DNA from: JBGTSJ01 sp041940305
Lineage (GTDB): Bacteria > Planctomycetota > Planctomycetia > Planctomycetales > Planctomycetaceae
Length of the DNA: 64,000 bases
Direction: 5' to 3'
Assembly: GCA_041940305.1 (NCBI GenBank)
Contig: JBGTSJ010000017.1
Location: 72,676-136,675 of the forward strand
Positions 8,184-17,740 of the stretch are shown in pieces; position 1 is the first letter of the stretch, and each line of letters begins with the position of its first letter. Made by a program: the position numbers and the translations under genes. The notes beneath the pieces are model-generated. The model saw nothing but the letters and a program-made list of their open reading frames with translations, searched no databases and was not told where the DNA came from.

Positions 8184-11100
8184 TCAGGCCGGCGATCGAT
8201 CGTCCGCCCGCGCTGCCAGCTTCGGATGCGCCAGAATCAACTCGATGCTCTGCAGCGACGGCGGCTTGACGATGTGCTCATCGAAGCCGGCATCGCGGGA
8301 CCTCCGCCGGTCCTCTTCCTGACCATATCCCGTCACGGCAACCAGCAGCGGCTGCGGCCCGGACATCATCTGCCGGATCGACCGCCCTACCTGGTATCCG
8401 TCCATCCCCGGCAGGCCGATGTCGAGTAATACGACGGAAGGATGAAACTCTCTGATCACTGCGAGCGCCGACGGACCGTCATGGGCCGTGCGCACCTCGT
8501 GCGGTCCCAGCTTCGACAGCAGCCGCGACACGATCCTCGCCATTCCCACATTGTCGTCCACCACCAGGATCCGCCGCCCCACGCGGGGCAACGGCCGTTG
8601 CTCCACGGGTCGCGACTCCAGCGACGGAGTGCACACCGGCAGTCGCACGGTAAACTCGCTGCCCCGATTCGGCCCTTCGCTGTATGCCGCAACCGTTCCG
8701 CCGTGCATCTCCACCAGGCTGCGCACCAGCGTTAATCCGATCCCCAGTCCTCCCTGCGACCGGTCGAGCGAACGCGAGGACTGTGTGAACAGTTCGAAGA
8801 CGTGCGGCAGCAGGTCCGGGTCGAGTCCGACGCCGTTGTCGCGCACGCGGATCGCGACCCCCTCCGGCTCGCGTTCCACTGTCAATAAGATCTCTCCGCC
8901 GCTGTCCGTGTACTTGCAGGCGTTGCTCAGCAGGTTCTCCAGCACCTGCACCAGCCGCACCGGATCGACCTCCACCCAGATCGGCTCCTCCGGCTGATGC
9001 ACCTCCAGCTTGTGGCTGGCGCACTGCATCATCTCCTTCACCGCTTCCACGGCACGCTCAACGATCGTCCGCAACTCAAACCGCTCGCGGCGCAGCTCGA
9101 TCTTCCCCCCCACGATCCGCGACACGTCGAGCAGGTCGTCCACCAGCCGCACCAGGTGCTCCACCTGGCGCTGCATCACCTCGATCGTCTCCGACTGCCC
9201 GTTGGAATCCAGGCTCAGGATGTCCAGTCCCGTACGGATCGGCGCCAGTGGATTCCTCAGCTCGTGCGCCAGCATCGCCAGGAACTCGTCCTTGCGGCGA
9301 TCCGCCTCCCGGAGTGCCTGATACAGCCGCGCATTTTCGATCGCCACCGCCGCGCGATGGGCGAAGTCTTCCGCGAGCCGCAGGTCCTGTTCGCGATATC
9401 GCCGCCCCGACTCGGCCCATAGAAACGTCAGCGCGCCGACCGTCTTGCCGTGCGCCGACAGCGGAACGCAGATGTATGACTTCAACCCCAGGTCGCGCAC
9501 AAGTTGACGTCGTTCGTCCGGGACATTGCGCTCCGCCAGCAGCGACTCGTCGATATTCGCCACCATCTCCGGCCGCCCGCTGCGGATCACGTGAAGGACC
9601 CCGTACTGCTGACCGTTCTCCTCAGGGACTGATTTCGCGAGTCGCTCCACCAGGGCCAGGCGCTGGGGATCGGCATGCGCCACGGCCACCCGCTCCAGTT
9701 CGCCTTCCGCATTGAGCAGATCGATGGCGCACCAGTCGGCGAACAGCGGGACCGCCAGCCGCGCCACCTTGTGCAGGGTGCTCTTGTAATCGACCAGTCC
9801 CGAGAGTGACTGGCTGGCGTCGGCCAGAAACCGCAGTGCGTCCTCCGCCTGCTTCCGCTCGGTGATGTCTGCGGAGACACGCAGGATGGCCTTCAGCCGG
9901 CCGGTCGCGTCAAGAACCGGCGTCGCGCTCACCAAAGCATGAAACCGGCTTCCGTCGCGGCGACATTTCACGCGTTCGATCGTGAAGTTCTCCCCCCGCT
10001 CCAGTCGGTCGATGTCGTGCTGAGCTTCGCTTCGCAACTCAGCGGGAATGATCAGATCAACCACCCGCCGACCGATCGCTTCCTCCTCCGTCCATCCGTA
10101 GAGGCGCTCCGCGAATGCGTTCCAGTAGTTGATCGTTCCCGTCGCATCCGTCGCGACCACGGCCTGGTTCACGACGGCCAGCATCTGCGCCTGGAAGCGG
10201 ATCTGTTCCTCCGCCCAGCGCTGTCCCGTCACGTCGGTGTTCGTGCCGAACCAGAACTCGACGTTCCCCTCGTCGTCCAGCAACGGCATCGCCCGGGACA
10301 GATGCCAGCGGAACTCGCCGTCATGGCGCCGGAGCGGAAAGGTGTCCTCCCACGGCTCGTTGTTCGCCAACGCACTGCGCCAGCGTTCCAGCACCCGGGG
10401 CAATTCATCGGGATCGTGAACCGACTGCCAGCCCCAGCCTTCCATCTCGGGGGGAGTCGTGCCCGTGTATTCATACCAGCGCTGGTTGTACCAGAAGATG
10501 TGGCCGTCCGGCTTTGCCATCCAGGCCAGCTGAGGAATCGAGTTCGCCATCTGGCGGAACTGCTCCTCGCTCGCACGCAGCGCGGACTCCGCCCTCCGCC
10601 GCGTCGACACATCCCGGAACACCATGACCACGCCGATGACCCGTCCACTGTCGTCCCGGACGGGAGCGGCACTGTCATCAATCGCCAGCTCCGTGCCGTT
10701 CCGCGCAATCAGCTTTGTATGATTGGCGAGGCCGACGATCGCCCCCTCACGGAGGGCCTTCATGACCGGGCTCTCCGCCGGCACTCCAGTCTCCTCGCTC
10801 ACGATGTGGAAGACTCGCTCCAGCGGTTGCCCTTTCGCATCCGCCTGGCTCCATCCGGTCAACTGTTGGGCGATTTCATTGATGAAGGTGACCCGTGCAT
10901 CGGTGTCCGTCACGATCACACCGTCGCCGATGCTGGCGAGGGTGACGCGGAACTGCTCCCGTTCTGCCGCCAGCGAGCCGGCGGCGGAGACGGCGCGGTG
11001 ACGTGTCGTGTGCAGCGAGTCCATCAGCCAGCCGATGGCTGTCGCCATCGCGATGAACACGAGCATACTCACCACAGCCGCGCCATCCTGCGGAATGAAC

Positions 11101-11345
11101 GCGTCATCTGGAGGGACAAACAGCCACGAGGCCGTCAACGCCGATAGTCCGACAGCGACCAGCGCGGGGCCGATCCCGCCATACCAGCCCGCCACCGCGA
11201 CTGCGGCGAACAGCGTGATAAACGGCACCTGATCGCCGACAATCGGCTCCATCAATACCCGCAGCCAGCAGCCGATCGCCACGCTGCCGACCGACAGCAA
11301 ATAACGCATCGCCGTCGTCTTTTTGCTGGGAATCGAATCGGGCAT
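8184..11345 (-). CDS. Hybrid sensor histidine kinase: TM, PAS x3, GAF, HisKA, HATPase, receiver
   Basis: 1053 residues. The order read from sequence is a KdpD-like (DUF4118) membrane region with several TM helices (about 12-115), three PAS/PAC units (about 130-255, 260-375 and 385-505), a GAF domain (about 515-680), a HisKA dimerisation helix with the phospho-acceptor His694 in LAHELRNPL, a HATPase with DNGVGL and GGLGIGL, and a C-terminal receiver with acceptor Asp975 in LLDIGLPGMDG. The receiver Lys is present in HIVKPP. It is an orphan: no response regulator lies next to it, so its partner is unknown. It diverges from the DUF2752 gene across about 240 bases. Confidence 0.92.
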   Translation of the reverse strand: MPDSIPSKKTTAMRYLLSVGSVAIGCWLRVLMEPIVGDQVPFITLFAAVAVAGWYGGIGPALVAVGLSALTASWLFVPPDDAFIPQDGAAVVSMLVFIAMATAIGWLMDSLHTTRHRAVSAAGSLAAEREQFRVTLASIGDGVIVTDTDARVTFINEIAQQLTGWSQADAKGQPLERVFHIVSEETGVPAESPVMKALREGAIVGLANHTKLIARNGTELAIDDSAAPVRDDSGRVIGVVMVFRDVSTRRRAESALRASEEQFRQMANSIPQLAWMAKPDGHIFWYNQRWYEYTGTTPPEMEGWGWQSVHDPDELPRVLERWRSALANNEPWEDTFPLRRHDGEFRWHLSRAMPLLDDEGNVEFWFGTNTDVTGQRWAEEQIRFQAQMLAVVNQAVVATDATGTINYWNAFAERLYGWTEEEAIGRRVVDLIIPAELRSEAQHDIDRLERGENFTIERVKCRRDGSRFHALVSATPVLDATGRLKAILRVSADITERKQAEDALRFLADASQSLSGLVDYKSTLHKVARLAVPLFADWCAIDLLNAEGELERVAVAHADPQRLALVERLAKSVPEENGQQYGVLHVIRSGRPEMVANIDESLLAERNVPDERRQLVRDLGLKSYICVPLSAHGKTVGALTFLWAESGRRYREQDLRLAEDFAHRAAVAIENARLYQALREADRRKDEFLAMLAHELRNPLAPIRTGLDILSLDSNGQSETIEVMQRQVEHLVRLVDDLLDVSRIVGGKIELRRERFELRTIVERAVEAVKEMMQCASHKLEVHQPEEPIWVEVDPVRLVQVLENLLSNACKYTDSGGEILLTVEREPEGVAIRVRDNGVGLDPDLLPHVFELFTQSSRSLDRSQGGLGIGLTLVRSLVEMHGGTVAAYSEGPNRGSEFTVRLPVCTPSLESRPVEQRPLPRVGRRILVVDDNVGMARIVSRLLSKLGPHEVRTAHDGPSALAVIREFHPSVVLLDIGLPGMDGYQVGRSIRQMMSGPQPLLVAVTGYGQEEDRRRSRDAGFDEHIVKPPSLQSIELILAHPKLAARADDRSPA

Positions 11346-11589
11346 GAATGCAGGCAGATCCGCGGCGCGGGACTCTGATCAGTTCAACGTCGGAGTTCGA
11401 CCGAGAGAGTTCTGTTTTAGCCGGGCACTCCGCCGAACGCCACCGCCACAATTCCAACTCTTGATTCCGGTTGCGCCGGGGAGCAGCACGCCGCATCGTC
11501 CGCCTCAGGACATTGCAAACCCGGCGGCTCCCCTGCAGAATCAGATTGTACTCCAGGCGCGCCCCTCGACGCACCGACATCAACTGCCG

Positions 11590-12090
11590 ATGCCCGAACC
11601 TTCCGCCATCATCGAATCAACCGCCTCTCTAGAGACGCGCCACCCTGTTGATGCGCCCGACGGCTCCGCAGCGCCATCGCAGAAGAGCTACCATCGTACG
11701 ATGTTGGCCCTGTCGCTGGCCGTGATCGTCCTCGCCGTCGTCCTGAGCGTCCGCCGCGATCAGCGCGTCGAATTCGGCTGGCTTCAGGGATGGCCCATTC
11801 CCGAACTCTGTCAAAGCAAGGCCCTGTTCGGCTGGGACTGCCCCGGCTGCGGACTCACCCGCAGTTTCATTCACCTGGCGCACGGCGACATCCGCGCGTC
11901 CTATGAGATTCACAGGCTCGGCTGGTTGCTAGCCCTGCTCGTCGTCCTGCAGGTGCCGTATCGCCTCTGGGCCTTGCGATTCCCGGGCGGTTCCCCGCTG
12001 GGAGCCAAAATCCCCTGGGTCGGAACCTGGCTGATCGTCCTCCTGCTGATGGCGAACTGGATTGCCCGCATCGTCCAGCAGCTGTCCTGA
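11590..12090 (+). CDS. DUF2752 membrane protein
   Basis: 166 residues from the ATG at 11590; the frame extends upstream but that part is low in plausible coding character. The signature CPGCGLTRS lies near residue 85, with an FIHLAHGD segment after it, both diagnostic of DUF2752. TM helices are visible near residues 38-52, 110-128 and 142-160. DUF2752 is a small membrane family of unknown biochemical role. The gene converges on ribD with only 18 bases between stops. Confidence 0.85.
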   Translation: MPEPSAIIESTASLETRHPVDAPDGSAAPSQKSYHRTMLALSLAVIVLAVVLSVRRDQRVEFGWLQGWPIPELCQSKALFGWDCPGCGLTRSFIHLAHGDIRASYEIHRLGWLLALLVVLQVPYRLWALRFPGGSPLGAKIPWVGTWLIVLLLMANWIARIVQQLS

Positions 12091-12108
12091 ACGGCCCGCC
12101 CGGCCGCG

Positions 12109-13227
12109 TCAATCAGCCGCGATGCGACCCCGCACGTAGATGTCGCCACCGGCTCTGACGACTTCAATTTCTTCCAGCACAAGTGCGTCGGCAATATCGG
12201 CCACCCCTTCCCCCCCCACCGGCCCCGGTGCGCCGCGCCCTCCCACCAGCTTGGGGGCGAGGAAAATGTGGGACTCGTCCACTAATCCCGCGTCAACGGC
12301 CGAGCCCAGCAACCGGCCGCCCCCCTCGATCAGCACGTTCGTCATCCGTCGACGCCCCAGCTCCCGCAATAGCGCCGGCAGATCGACCCGTGTCGCACCC
12401 TGGCAATCCTCGACGCCCGCGTTCAGCACTTCGATACCGGCCCGCCGCAGCGCGTCGCATCGATCCTGCGGCGCGTCCCCGACGACCGCCACAACCGGAC
12501 CGTCGGAAGCCGACTGCACCAGTCGGGATTCGAGCGGCAGCCGCGCTTCCCGATCCACCACGACTCGCGCTGGCGTCCTTGGTCCCGGCGGCCGCGCCGT
12601 CAGCAGCGGATCATCCGCCACGGCCGTCCCGATTCCGACGATGATCGCATCCATCCGCCCGCGCAACTTATGCACGATGCGCCGCGACTCCTCCCCCGAA
12701 ATCCACCGCGAGCTGCCGGTCCGCGTGGCGATCCGTCCGTCCAGCGTCATCGCCCACTTGGCATGCACGTACGGCATCCCGCGCGTCATCAGCTTTGTGA
12801 ACGGCGCAATCAGCCGCCGTCCTTCTTCCGCGAGCAGTCCGATTTCCACGTCGATGCCAGCCTCGCGCAGAATCTGCAGTCCCGCGCCGCTGGTGTGCTC
12901 AGCCGGATCCTCCACCGCAATCACGACGCGCCGCACGCCGCTCTGCACCACCAGCGGCGCGCAGGGAGGAGTTCGCCCGAAGTGGGCGCACGGCTCCAGC
13001 GTGACATACAGCGTCGCGCCGCGGGCCCGCTCGCCGGCGGCCGCCAGCGCATGCACCTCCGCATGCGGTCCGCCGCACCGCTCGTGATACCCCTCCCCCA
13101 GCAGTTCCAGGTCGTCGTTGACAACCACCGCCCCCACCGGCGGGTTCGGCTCCACCGCCCCGATCCCGCGCGCAGCCAGCTCCAGCGCCCGCCGCATCAC
13201 TGACGCAGAATCAGAGAACCGGTGCAT
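12109..13227 (-). CDS. ribD: Bifunctional riboflavin deaminase/reductase RibD
   Basis: 372 residues. I chose the ATG at 13227, 12 bases after the tyrS stop; the longer frame reads back into tyrS. The N-terminal deaminase domain has the zinc ligands in HAEVHAL and PCAHFGRTPPC. The C-terminal reductase domain starts near residue 145 (YVHAKWAMTLDGRIAT) and has the NADPH-fold segment NVLIEGGGRLLGS. Together these convert the pyrimidine intermediate after GTP cyclohydrolase II in riboflavin biosynthesis. Full family length. The close spacing suggests cotranscription with tyrS. Confidence 0.95.
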   Translation of the reverse strand: MHRFSDSASVMRRALELAARGIGAVEPNPPVGAVVVNDDLELLGEGYHERCGGPHAEVHALAAAGERARGATLYVTLEPCAHFGRTPPCAPLVVQSGVRRVVIAVEDPAEHTSGAGLQILREAGIDVEIGLLAEEGRRLIAPFTKLMTRGMPYVHAKWAMTLDGRIATRTGSSRWISGEESRRIVHKLRGRMDAIIVGIGTAVADDPLLTARPPGPRTPARVVVDREARLPLESRLVQSASDGPVVAVVGDAPQDRCDALRRAGIEVLNAGVEDCQGATRVDLPALLRELGRRRMTNVLIEGGGRLLGSAVDAGLVDESHIFLAPKLVGGRGAPGPVGGEGVADIADALVLEEIEVVRAGGDIYVRGRIAAD

Positions 13228-13238
13228 TCCAGGGAATC

Positions 13239-14471
13239 TCACTGCGACAATCGAACGCGCCCAATCTTCTTCTTTCCCGCCTGCACGATCATGCCGTCCC
13301 GCACCGCGATTGCCTGCTGCCGATCCGTGATGCGGACCTTCTCGTCTCCGTCGAAAAAGTAGGCCCCTCCGCCGCTGATCAGCCGCATCGCCTCGCTGGT
13401 CGACGGGCTCAGCCGCAGCGCCTTCAGCAATGCGGCAGCCGGCATCGCACCGTCCGCACCGAGCTGGTCTCGCTGCAAAGGACACTCCGGAATATCGGCC
13501 GGCACCCCCCCCTCGCCGATCTCCCGCTGCCACCGCACGGCCGCCTCCTCCCCGGCGGCCGCATCGTGATACTGCCCGATCACCGTCTTAGCCAGCGTCA
13601 CCTTGGCCTCCTTCGGATGTCCCGCCAGCAGCCGATCGACGTCCGCCAGCGGCAAATCGGTGAGCAATTCGAAGTATTGCCTCACGCACGCATCCGGCAC
13701 CTGCATGAACTTCTTCATCATCTCGTACGCCGGTTCCGAGATGCCGATGTAATTGCCGAGACTCTTCCCCATCCGCCGCGTCCCGTCCGTCCCGACCAGG
13801 ATGGGGGACATCACACCGATCTGCTGCGGCAACGCCTGGTCCTTCTGCAGGTCGCGAGCCAGCATGAAGGCGTACAACTGCTCGGTTCCCCCCAGTTCCA
13901 CGTCCGCGCGGATTTTCACTGAGTCCCACGCCTGCATGATCGGGTACAGGCACTCGTGCAGGTAAATCGCGCTTTGCGATTCCATCCGCTTGGCGAAGTC
14001 ATCCCGCGTGAGCAGCTGAGCGACGGTGACCTTGCTCGTCAGCTCCAGCGTCTCGGCAAACGTCATCGGCTGAAACCAGTCGCCGTTCCGGTGCACCTCC
14101 GCCCGCTCCAGGTCCACCACTTTCCCCACCTGAGACAGGTAATGTTGGGCGTGGGTTTCCACCTGTTCCGCGGTCAGCCGCGCCCGCGTCTGGTCGCGCC
14201 CGCTCGGATCGCCCACCAGCGCCGTATAGTTGCCGATGATGATGACCGCCTGGTGCCCCAGGTCCTGGAACTGCCGCATCTTCCGCAGCGGCACCGTATG
14301 CCCCAGGTGGACATCGGCCGCCGTCGGGTCGATCCCATACTTGATTCGCAGCGGCGTGCCCGTCTTGCGGCTCGCCTCCAGTCGCGGCCGCAGTTCGCTC
14401 TCGGGCACGATCTTTTCGATCCCCCGGCGGATCAGCGACAGTTGCTCGTCAACTTCAGGAAACGACGGCAT
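13239..14471 (-). CDS. tyrS: Tyrosyl-tRNA synthetase
   Basis: 410 residues. Class I synthetase core with the HIGH-like motif HLGHT near residue 56 and the KMSKS-like motif RMGKS near residue 234, preceded by VGTDGTR. The segment GGTEQLYAFMLARDLQ and the C-terminal S4-like RNA-binding domain (SEAMRLISGGGAYFFDG) fit the longer TyrZ-like type. It charges tRNA-Tyr in the cytoplasm. RMGKS differs from the commonest KMSKS form but such variants occur in the family. Confidence 0.95.
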   Translation of the reverse strand: MPSFPEVDEQLSLIRRGIEKIVPESELRPRLEASRKTGTPLRIKYGIDPTAADVHLGHTVPLRKMRQFQDLGHQAVIIIGNYTALVGDPSGRDQTRARLTAEQVETHAQHYLSQVGKVVDLERAEVHRNGDWFQPMTFAETLELTSKVTVAQLLTRDDFAKRMESQSAIYLHECLYPIMQAWDSVKIRADVELGGTEQLYAFMLARDLQKDQALPQQIGVMSPILVGTDGTRRMGKSLGNYIGISEPAYEMMKKFMQVPDACVRQYFELLTDLPLADVDRLLAGHPKEAKVTLAKTVIGQYHDAAAGEEAAVRWQREIGEGGVPADIPECPLQRDQLGADGAMPAAALLKALRLSPSTSEAMRLISGGGAYFFDGDEKVRITDRQQAIAVRDGMIVQAGKKKIGRVRLSQ

Positions 14472-14526
14472 CGTCCAACCATTCCTTCTCTGCGTGCAGC
14501 GAGTGTCATCGTCAAAGCGACGAAAG

Positions 14527-15336
14527 TTATCCTTCCGGCAGAACTGAGTCGAGGACCAGCATCACCGTATTGAACAGGGCGTGGGCGACCACGATCGTCC
14601 AATACCGCCGCGTGCAATACCACACAAACCCTAGCACGAGCGCCAGCGGGAAGATTGCCAGGGAGTCCGGAAACCCATGCACGGCGGCAAACACGGCCGA
14701 CGCCAGAAGCAGGCCGGCCGTCGCTCCCAGTCGCGCTGCCATCCAGGATTGGAGGATCACGCGAAATACCAGTTCCTCGAACAGCGGCGCCAGCACCACG
14801 GCCGACAGCACCGCCCAGCCATATGTTTCGAGCGACGGCTGCTCGTGCAACAGCCGCAAGACCGGGTGCAGCCCTTCTTCGGATCGCAGCGGATAGGTCG
14901 CGAACAGCGTCAGAAACACGGGCAACCATGCCGCCATCACCGTCAGCCCCCCGCAACACACCTGCCGGCCAAGGTGCGTGCCGTCGATCCCCAGCGAGCG
15001 GGCCGTCCCGCGATGCGCGCCCGTCAGTGCCAGCCATAAGAACGCGAACTCGATGGCATGTTCCACGCAAGCGACGCGCATCGCACTTAACACACGGTCA
15101 GGATCGAAGGGCTGAGGAGGAAGATCTTCCAGCCAGATCCAGGCCGCGACGAGTGCGCGCAGCACCAGCCAGGCCGCCACCAGGCCGATGGCCCAACCGG
15201 ACACCTCCGCCGGGCGGCTCCGGCTCCGGTACCACCGCTGCAGCAGGCGTCGCCGGGCGCCGATCCACAGCCACAGCACGCCACTGCCGCAGCACAGCCC
15301 GCCAATCAGCACGATTCCCGCCGTGTACGAGTCCAT
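14527..15336 (-). CDS. CPBP-family intramembrane protein
   Basis: 269 residues with about seven to eight hydrophobic segments. The CPBP (Abi, Rce1-like) signature is present: a Glu-Glu pair in APLFEELVFRV near residue 185, a conserved aromatic/His helix with FAAVHG near residue 220, and a final VVAHALFN segment near residue 250. These residues form the putative intramembrane metalloprotease site. Substrates are unknown; bacterial members are linked to membrane-protein processing or bacteriocin immunity. It is transcribed toward tyrS with about 55 bases between them and has no clear ribosome-binding site. Confidence 0.85.
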   Translation of the reverse strand: MDSYTAGIVLIGGLCCGSGVLWLWIGARRRLLQRWYRSRSRPAEVSGWAIGLVAAWLVLRALVAAWIWLEDLPPQPFDPDRVLSAMRVACVEHAIEFAFLWLALTGAHRGTARSLGIDGTHLGRQVCCGGLTVMAAWLPVFLTLFATYPLRSEEGLHPVLRLLHEQPSLETYGWAVLSAVVLAPLFEELVFRVILQSWMAARLGATAGLLLASAVFAAVHGFPDSLAIFPLALVLGFVWYCTRRYWTIVVAHALFNTVMLVLDSVLPEG

Positions 15337-15407
15337 GCGGCGAGTATAGAGACTTCCCCCGATTCCTGGTTGCCTCGATATTCGGAGCGATTCAGCACTT
15401 GGCGCTA

Positions 15408-16526
15408 TCAGGGCGGCGCTTCGTGCCCGCCGCCCGATTCGCCGCTCGACCCATGTCGGAACTGTGCCAGGCGAATCGCCGTCTGCAAAGCCGCCGTCAT
15501 CCCGCCGGCCCGCGCCCTTCCCTGCCAGGCGATGTCGAACGCAGTTCCCTGCGTCGGACTCGTGCGGATGATCGGGAGGCCGAGCGTCACGTTGACGGCC
15601 TGATGAAACGCGATCAGCTTGAGCGCGATGTGGCCCTGGTCGTGGTACATCGCGACCACGCCGTCAAATTCGCCTTCCACCGCTCGCTTCAGCAGCGTGT
15701 CCGCGGGGTACGGTCCCTGCGCGTTGATGGAGGCCTCTTGAGAAACCCGGTTTCTTGAAGAAACCGGGTTTCCGGTAGCGCTCGCGCGCCGCACGGCCGG
15801 CTCAATAATGCCCGACTCCTCATCCCCGAACAGCCCCCCCTCTCCCGCATGCGGATTGAGCGCGCACACGCCCACTCGCGGCGACGCGCAGCCGACGCGC
15901 CGCATGAAATCGTCCACCAGCCGGATCGTCTTCTCCACCCCCTCCGTCGTGATCTGCCCCGCGACGCTGGCGATCGACGTGTGCAGCGTGACGTGGGCCA
16001 CTCCCAGGCCGTGCGGACCGGCGACGATTTCTCCGGGCGGCAGATAGAGCATCATCGCGAACTCGTGGACCCCGCAGACTTGGGCGAGGATCTCGGTATG
16101 GCCGGGATAATCGTGTCCGGCGTGATGCAGTGCGAGCTTGTTGAGCGGAGCCGTGACAATCGCATCAATCTCTCCGCTGAGCGCGGCTCGAGCCCCAGCC
16201 ATCAGTGCCTCATACGCCGCGTGACCGGCGCGGGGATCGACGGCGCCCGGAGGAACCTGCGACGCATCATCCCCCGCCGGGTTGAGGCAGGGAATGCCGT
16301 CATTCACCCCACAGGCCTCGGCGATCGAAGTCACCTCAATCACGCTCAATCCAGTGCCCGCCAGCTCCCCCGCCCGCCGCAGCACCGCAGGATGTCCAAA
16401 CACGACCGGACGGCATGCGCGGCCCACTTCAGAGTTCGCCAGTGCGCGCGCCACAATCTCCGGTCCGACGCCTGCGACGTCGCCGAGAGTGAGGCCGATC
16501 CGGGGGATAAACGCATTGTGCGTCAT
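15408..16526 (-). CDS. pdxA: 4-hydroxythreonine-4-phosphate dehydrogenase PdxA with in-frame hairpin insertion
   Basis: 372 residues from the ATG at 16526; a TTG four codons upstream is less likely. PdxA oxidises 4-phosphohydroxy-L-threonine in the DXP-dependent pyridoxal phosphate pathway. Family motifs seen are GDVAGVGPE near the start, the metal-ligand regions GHTEIL and VTLHTSIA, NPHAGEGGLFGDEE, GPYPADT and MYHDQGH. Between the region after NPHAGEGG and GPYPADT there are about 14 extra residues (around 250-263) compared with the usual family spacing. They are encoded by a perfect 31-base inverted repeat (see the repeat at 15742-15772). The frame is kept, so the gene is probably still functional. 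The C-terminus is Gly/His-rich. Confidence 0.94.
   Translation of the reverse strand: MTHNAFIPRIGLTLGDVAGVGPEIVARALANSEVGRACRPVVFGHPAVLRRAGELAGTGLSVIEVTSIAEACGVNDGIPCLNPAGDDASQVPPGAVDPRAGHAAYEALMAGARAALSGEIDAIVTAPLNKLALHHAGHDYPGHTEILAQVCGVHEFAMMLYLPPGEIVAGPHGLGVAHVTLHTSIASVAGQITTEGVEKTIRLVDDFMRRVGCASPRVGVCALNPHAGEGGLFGDEESGIIEPAVRRASATGNPVSSRNRVSQEASINAQGPYPADTLLKRAVEGEFDGVVAMYHDQGHIALKLIAFHQAVNVTLGLPIIRTSPTQGTAFDIAWQGRARAGGMTAALQTAIRLAQFRHGSSGESGGGHEAPP
15742..15772. repeat. Perfect palindromic hairpin inside pdxA
   Basis: The arm GAAACCCGGTTTCTT (15742-15756) and its exact reverse complement (15758-15772) are separated by one base. Each arm is itself nearly palindromic. Read on the minus strand in the pdxA frame it gives GNPVSSRNRVSQ, a segment absent from the family as I know it. 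This is an in-frame insertion of a REP-like palindrome into a coding gene. Confidence 0.85.
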
Positions 16527-16563
16527 GTTCGCGGTCAATGTGCCAGCTGGCCTCCAGACCGGA

Positions 16564-16598
16564 TTTCACCACAAAGACACCAAGGACACAAAGACTCC
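16564..16598. repeat. Short iterated repeat (ACCACAAAGACACCAAGG type)
   Basis: Between pdxA and nfo the sequence iterates ACAAAG and ACACCAAGGACACAAAG with a period of about 9-12 bases. From general knowledge, similar iterated tracts are scattered in planctomycetes and other large-genome bacteria. No inverted partner is seen nearby, so this may be a solo arm. Confidence 0.5.
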
Positions 16599-16719
16599 TG
16601 CCCCCTGGCGACTTGTTGCTCTCACTTGTTGCATGCGGGTGCCAGTTCAACGGCAAGCTGGTATGGTCTCGTGCAGGTCATCGAATCGAATTCACTTGAT
16701 GGTAGGAGGAACCGCACCG

Positions 16720-17649
16720 ATGCCGCTCCTCGGCGCCCACATGTCCATCGCCGGAGGCTACTACAAGGCCGTCGACGCCGCCGCGCAGTTCGGCATGGAC
16801 ACCGTTCAGATCTTCACGAAGAACAACAACCAGTGGCGGGCCAAGCCGTTGTCCGATGAGGATGTCCGGCTGTTCCGGGAGGCGCTGGCGCGGACGGGAG
16901 TCCGCAAGCCGTGCGCGCATGACAGCTACCTCATCAATCTCGCCAGCCCCGATGACGCCCTGTGGGAGAAGTCCACGGCGGCCTTCATCGAAGAGCTCCA
17001 GCGTGCGGAGGCGCTCGGGTTGCTGGGCGTCGTGATGCATCCGGGTTCGTTCGTCATCAGCGACGAGGAGGCGGGGCTCGCGCGCGTCGTGCAGGGGCTG
17101 GACATCGCCTGCCGGAAAACGAAGGGCGCCGCGATCGAAGTGTGGCTGGAAGTCACGGCGGGGCAGGGAACCAACCTGGGGCATCGGTTCGAGCACCTCG
17201 CCTACATCATCGAGCACACGAAATACCCCGAGCGCATGGGCGTCTGCGTAGACACCTGCCATATCTTCGCGGCCGGCTATCCCCTCGGGACCGATGCCGA
17301 GTACGAGGCGACGGTCCGTGAGCTGGACCGCGTCATCGGCCTCGACCGCATCCGCGCCTTTCACCTCAACGACAGCAAGCGCGAACTCGGCAGCCGCGTG
17401 GACCGCCACGCTCACATCGGCGAAGGGCACATCGGCCTCGAACCATTCCGCCGCGTCCTCAACGACAAACGGTTCGCCGACCTGCCGATGTACCTCGAAA
17501 CGAACAAGGAGACGCGGGACGGCGAAGAGATGGACGCCGTCAACATGCGCACGCTGCGTGATCTCGCCGGCCCCGGAAAGAAGACAGCGAAAAGAAGTCG
17601 CGGAAGCGCCAAGGCTGCGAAGAAGAAGGTCAAAAAGTCACCCGCTTAG
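16720..17649 (+). CDS. nfo: Endonuclease IV (AP endonuclease)
   Basis: 309 residues from the ATG at 16720, nine bases after GGAGGA. The protein begins MPLLGAHMSIAGGY, the usual Nfo start. Zinc ligands lie in HDSYLINLA, MHPGSF, VDTCHIFAAGY, FHLNDSK and DRHAHIGEG, and the ETNK strand closes the TIM barrel. It cleaves DNA 5' of abasic sites in base-excision repair. The last 25 residues are a Lys/Ala-rich tail (KKTAKRSRGSAKAAKKK) not found in short Nfo proteins, likely a nonspecific DNA-binding extension. The longer upstream frame reads through repeat DNA. Confidence 0.95.
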   Translation: MPLLGAHMSIAGGYYKAVDAAAQFGMDTVQIFTKNNNQWRAKPLSDEDVRLFREALARTGVRKPCAHDSYLINLASPDDALWEKSTAAFIEELQRAEALGLLGVVMHPGSFVISDEEAGLARVVQGLDIACRKTKGAAIEVWLEVTAGQGTNLGHRFEHLAYIIEHTKYPERMGVCVDTCHIFAAGYPLGTDAEYEATVRELDRVIGLDRIRAFHLNDSKRELGSRVDRHAHIGEGHIGLEPFRRVLNDKRFADLPMYLETNKETRDGEEMDAVNMRTLRDLAGPGKKTAKRSRGSAKAAKKKVKKSPA

Positions 17650-17740
17650 CGGAGAGCCGCAGGCGACCGCGTTGGCGACCGGCCTCGATGAGGATTATCA
17701 TCAGCGCGCTGGTGCTGATCCGGTCCCACCTGGCGGCGTC

